Shown in pieces: positions 32,910 through 34,956 of a DNA stretch of 34,956 nucleotides (positions within the stretch are counted from its first letter, which is position 1; every line of letters starts with the position of its first letter). Made by a program: the position numbers and the translations under genes. This DNA is from Collybiopsis luxurians FD-317 M1 (Eukaryota > Basidiomycota > Agaricomycetes > Agaricales > Omphalotaceae), in the NCBI GenBank assembly GCA_000827265.1, contig KN834784.1:70805-105760 (forward strand), given 5' to 3'. Below the pieces are notes generated by a model, which saw only the letters and a list, made by a program, of their open reading frames with translations, was not told the origin of the DNA and did no database searches.

Positions 32910-34012
32910 CCTGGGATACCGGTCGGTACTGGAATTTTTGGTACTGAAGTGGTAGCAAAGACCAAAAGAATCTAAGATAATGGGCCCATTCTGACCAGAC
33001 AAGCCTGAGAGGGTCTACAGGCGGTGCTCCCATTGAAGATTATCAGCCATCCTTAGCATGTCATCGAGGCGCAAGCACTCCTCTAGGTACATCGCTCTTT
33101 CCATGTCAAGCATAAGTGATAGTAGGCTTTCCAAGAGGTATCAAAATTTTCAGAAAGCTGTTGTAGATTGTACTTAGTGCATGAAATGGGGGTGACGGCG
33201 GTAATTGTGAGAGAGATTTCAGTTGTATAGGGTGATGAGCTGATGTTTCAGAGGTTGAGCGCTCTACTGGTAGGATTGGTAGAACTTTTCGACAGGAACA
33301 ATGACAGAGTGCGTGGCGCTGCTGCTGAGATAGGTCAAGGGAGGCGATCAGTAGAGATGGTGGTCTGAAGAAAAAGAGAAGGTATCATTATACCGCAATT
33401 ATGAATACAGATGCAAATACAAAAAGAGTGTGAAAGCGGTACAAGAATGATGGAAAGGAATAACGCACGGACCTCCTTCAAAGGACTTCTGTCTAGTATC
33501 TAATGCAGACATCGAAGGAACCAACATTCTCTGTGTATGTTTGTTGAGAGAAACAAGTACCACTAATCCACAATTCAAATCATGAATCAGAATAGGAATA
33601 TAAAAGCGAATAAGAATAACAAAAGAATGAAGGAATAGTACATATACCTCCTTCTGGGTGCGACCGCTGTACAAAAAAGTGCAGACATTGAAGGAGTCAA
33701 TGTTCAACATCAGCTATGCCCATCTGTTTCCTTACTGGGTTCCCTCCGTTTCATTCCGTTCAGTCTCTGGACGACCATTCAGCTCTGGTCACCTGGGCTC
33801 TAGGACCAGACAGCCACAAACTGGAACCTGCAGCTTGAATGCAACCCACTTGTCTATACATTTTAAGGGCAGCAGGACACGCATGACGAAGAGTGTAGTC
33901 AAGTCGGTGAGGACAAAGATAGAGGCGAAGAAAGTCAGTCAAATTCACCATACTTCGGTGACCTTGTGGCATGCCACTTCATTTTCCCAGGATCATGGTG
34001 CATCAATTGACT
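32910..34012. repeat. dispersed ~1.1-kb repeat, copy B
   Basis: Direct repeat of 29925-31098, for example GATACCGGTCGG at the start, GGGGGTGACGGCGGTAATT in the middle and CAGTCTCTGGACGA later. Compared with copy A, CG sites are often TG or CA, and the minus-strand frame is broken by stops. It also contains the two internal units of about 170 bp (from about 33380 and 33553) and lacks a stretch present in copy A around 30865-30935. Confidence 0.75.
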
Positions 34013-34956
34013 GCCATTTTTTGGAAGGAAGGAAGGAAATTTTATTACATGGCATGGTCCAAGATCTGAATTCCAGTTTCCAGAGATTATCCTGGTGCTG
34101 ACCACATGCACCATTGTCTCTGGGACCACCGCAGAAGGAGAAGATGAGCTCACAGCTAATGATGAACAGTGCTGCTGTAGATCTCCCCGCCCTGACAATG
34201 GCCAAGTAGAGTAATTAAGTACAGTCTATATACGGAACTATGTATCTAATGACCTCGTACAGTCAAAGACCAGAGTCTTATATAACAGATTAATATTTTG
34301 ACAATACTGGTGCAGAATCTGAGTTTTAGCCAAAGACTCCAGTAAGCAAAATGCTCCAAATATCTTGGAAAGTCTCTCTAAATATTTTCAGAATTTTTAA
34401 AAAGTTGCTGATCTCAAAAAATAAGGAAAATGGGGTGTTGACAAAGTTACTTGGAGAATTCAAACTCCGCTAACTTGTCCTTACAAAAGTAACTTTAAGT
34501 TACTTAAGTTACTTAAGTTACTTTGTCGCGACAAAGTAACTTTTTTTTCCCGCGCTTGACAGCTAACTTGCCGAATCTCGGCAAAATGTAATTCTCATTA
34601 AAACTTGTTTTAACATATTTCACAAGTTGTTTGTCACCATTGAAGGCAATATATAGGGACCCCAACTAAACTGTGAGTGTACTGAGTGATTTCAATGTCC
34701 TAGATTGCCAAGACTGTTCCCGAATTGATGACTCCAATTTGTTCTATCAATATCTAAATACTCCGAGTCAAAAACATAAAAAACACCTTAGTACCACCCT
34801 GCTCTTCCTTTCTTTTGTATAATGTTGGGTGTCACTGTATGTAAAAATAAGTATGCTGTGGCTACATTTCCATCTGTTTAGCACTGGAAATGGCACATTA
34901 AATCAATTCATCACCCATATCAACCAGTAAAAAGGTACTTTCAAGTAACTTATGTG
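34013..34956. other. gene-free right end with short repeat motifs
   Basis: A short GGAA run near 34025, then a cluster of AAGTTACTT motifs in both orientations around 34440-34545 and again near 34940, including a perfect palindrome. No coding sequence supported. Confidence 0.5.
34515..34542. repeat. 28-bp perfect palindrome
   Basis: Half-site AAGTTACTTTGTCG followed directly by its reverse complement, centred on CGCG, preceded by tandem AAGTTACTT units and followed by a run of T. It could be a transposon end, a hairpin or a protein-binding site. Confidence 0.8.

Noticed and set aside
34021..34045. GGAA microsatellite
   Set aside because: Only about three to four units; too short to be notable.
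1..34956. CRISPR array, rRNA or biosynthetic gene cluster
   Set aside because: No regularly spaced repeats with unique spacers, no rRNA-like sequence, and no grouped enzyme genes; the organism appears to be a fungus.

Overview
The window looks like an accessory, repeat-rich stretch of an Agaricomycete (mushroom-forming basidiomycete) genome. This rests on a class I hydrophobin with the eight-cysteine pattern, genes cut by many introns of about 50-60 nt with GT..AG ends, a NACHT-WD40 (NLR-like) gene, a DIRS-like tyrosine-recombinase retrotransposon and a chromodomain Ty3/gypsy element. I cannot name the species from sequence alone.

Layout. 1-240: a tiny gene for a 57-residue peptide; a paralogue with an identical C-terminal 21 residues lies at 14177-14329. 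Between them, on the minus strand, is a decayed DIRS-like element (about 1650-13432: gag, RT/RNase H, tyrosine recombinase). It is split by a full-length Ty3/gypsy chromovirus on the plus strand (3782-10147) with 5-bp target duplications. 15790-16819: a foldback, Mutator-like non-autonomous element with arms of about 400 bp and a 9-bp target duplication. 18939-21472: a 16-exon MFS transporter. 23648-27767, minus strand: a four-exon NACHT-WD40 gene (1314 aa, 14 WD repeats). 28506-28715: a 105-bp tandem duplication. 29925-31098 and 32910-34012: two copies of a dispersed repeat of about 1.1 kb on either side of the hydrophobin gene (32156-32615). The last kilobase carries a 28-bp perfect palindrome among AAGTTACTT motifs.

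How it fits together. The intact genes (transporter, NLR-like receptor, hydrophobin) are independent and form no visible cluster. Both retroelements carry many premature stops, and in the gypsy pol every one is TGA where an arginine CGA is expected. The two LTRs differ only by transitions and two small indels, mostly at CpG. This points to methylation and CpG deamination as the genome defence that silenced the region. The item I consider most worth following is the pair of small peptide genes: the C-terminus is unchanged with only synonymous differences, the leader is variable, and an acidic-Pro-Ser/Thr segment recalls basidiomycete pheromone precursors, but no canonical CaaX box is present.
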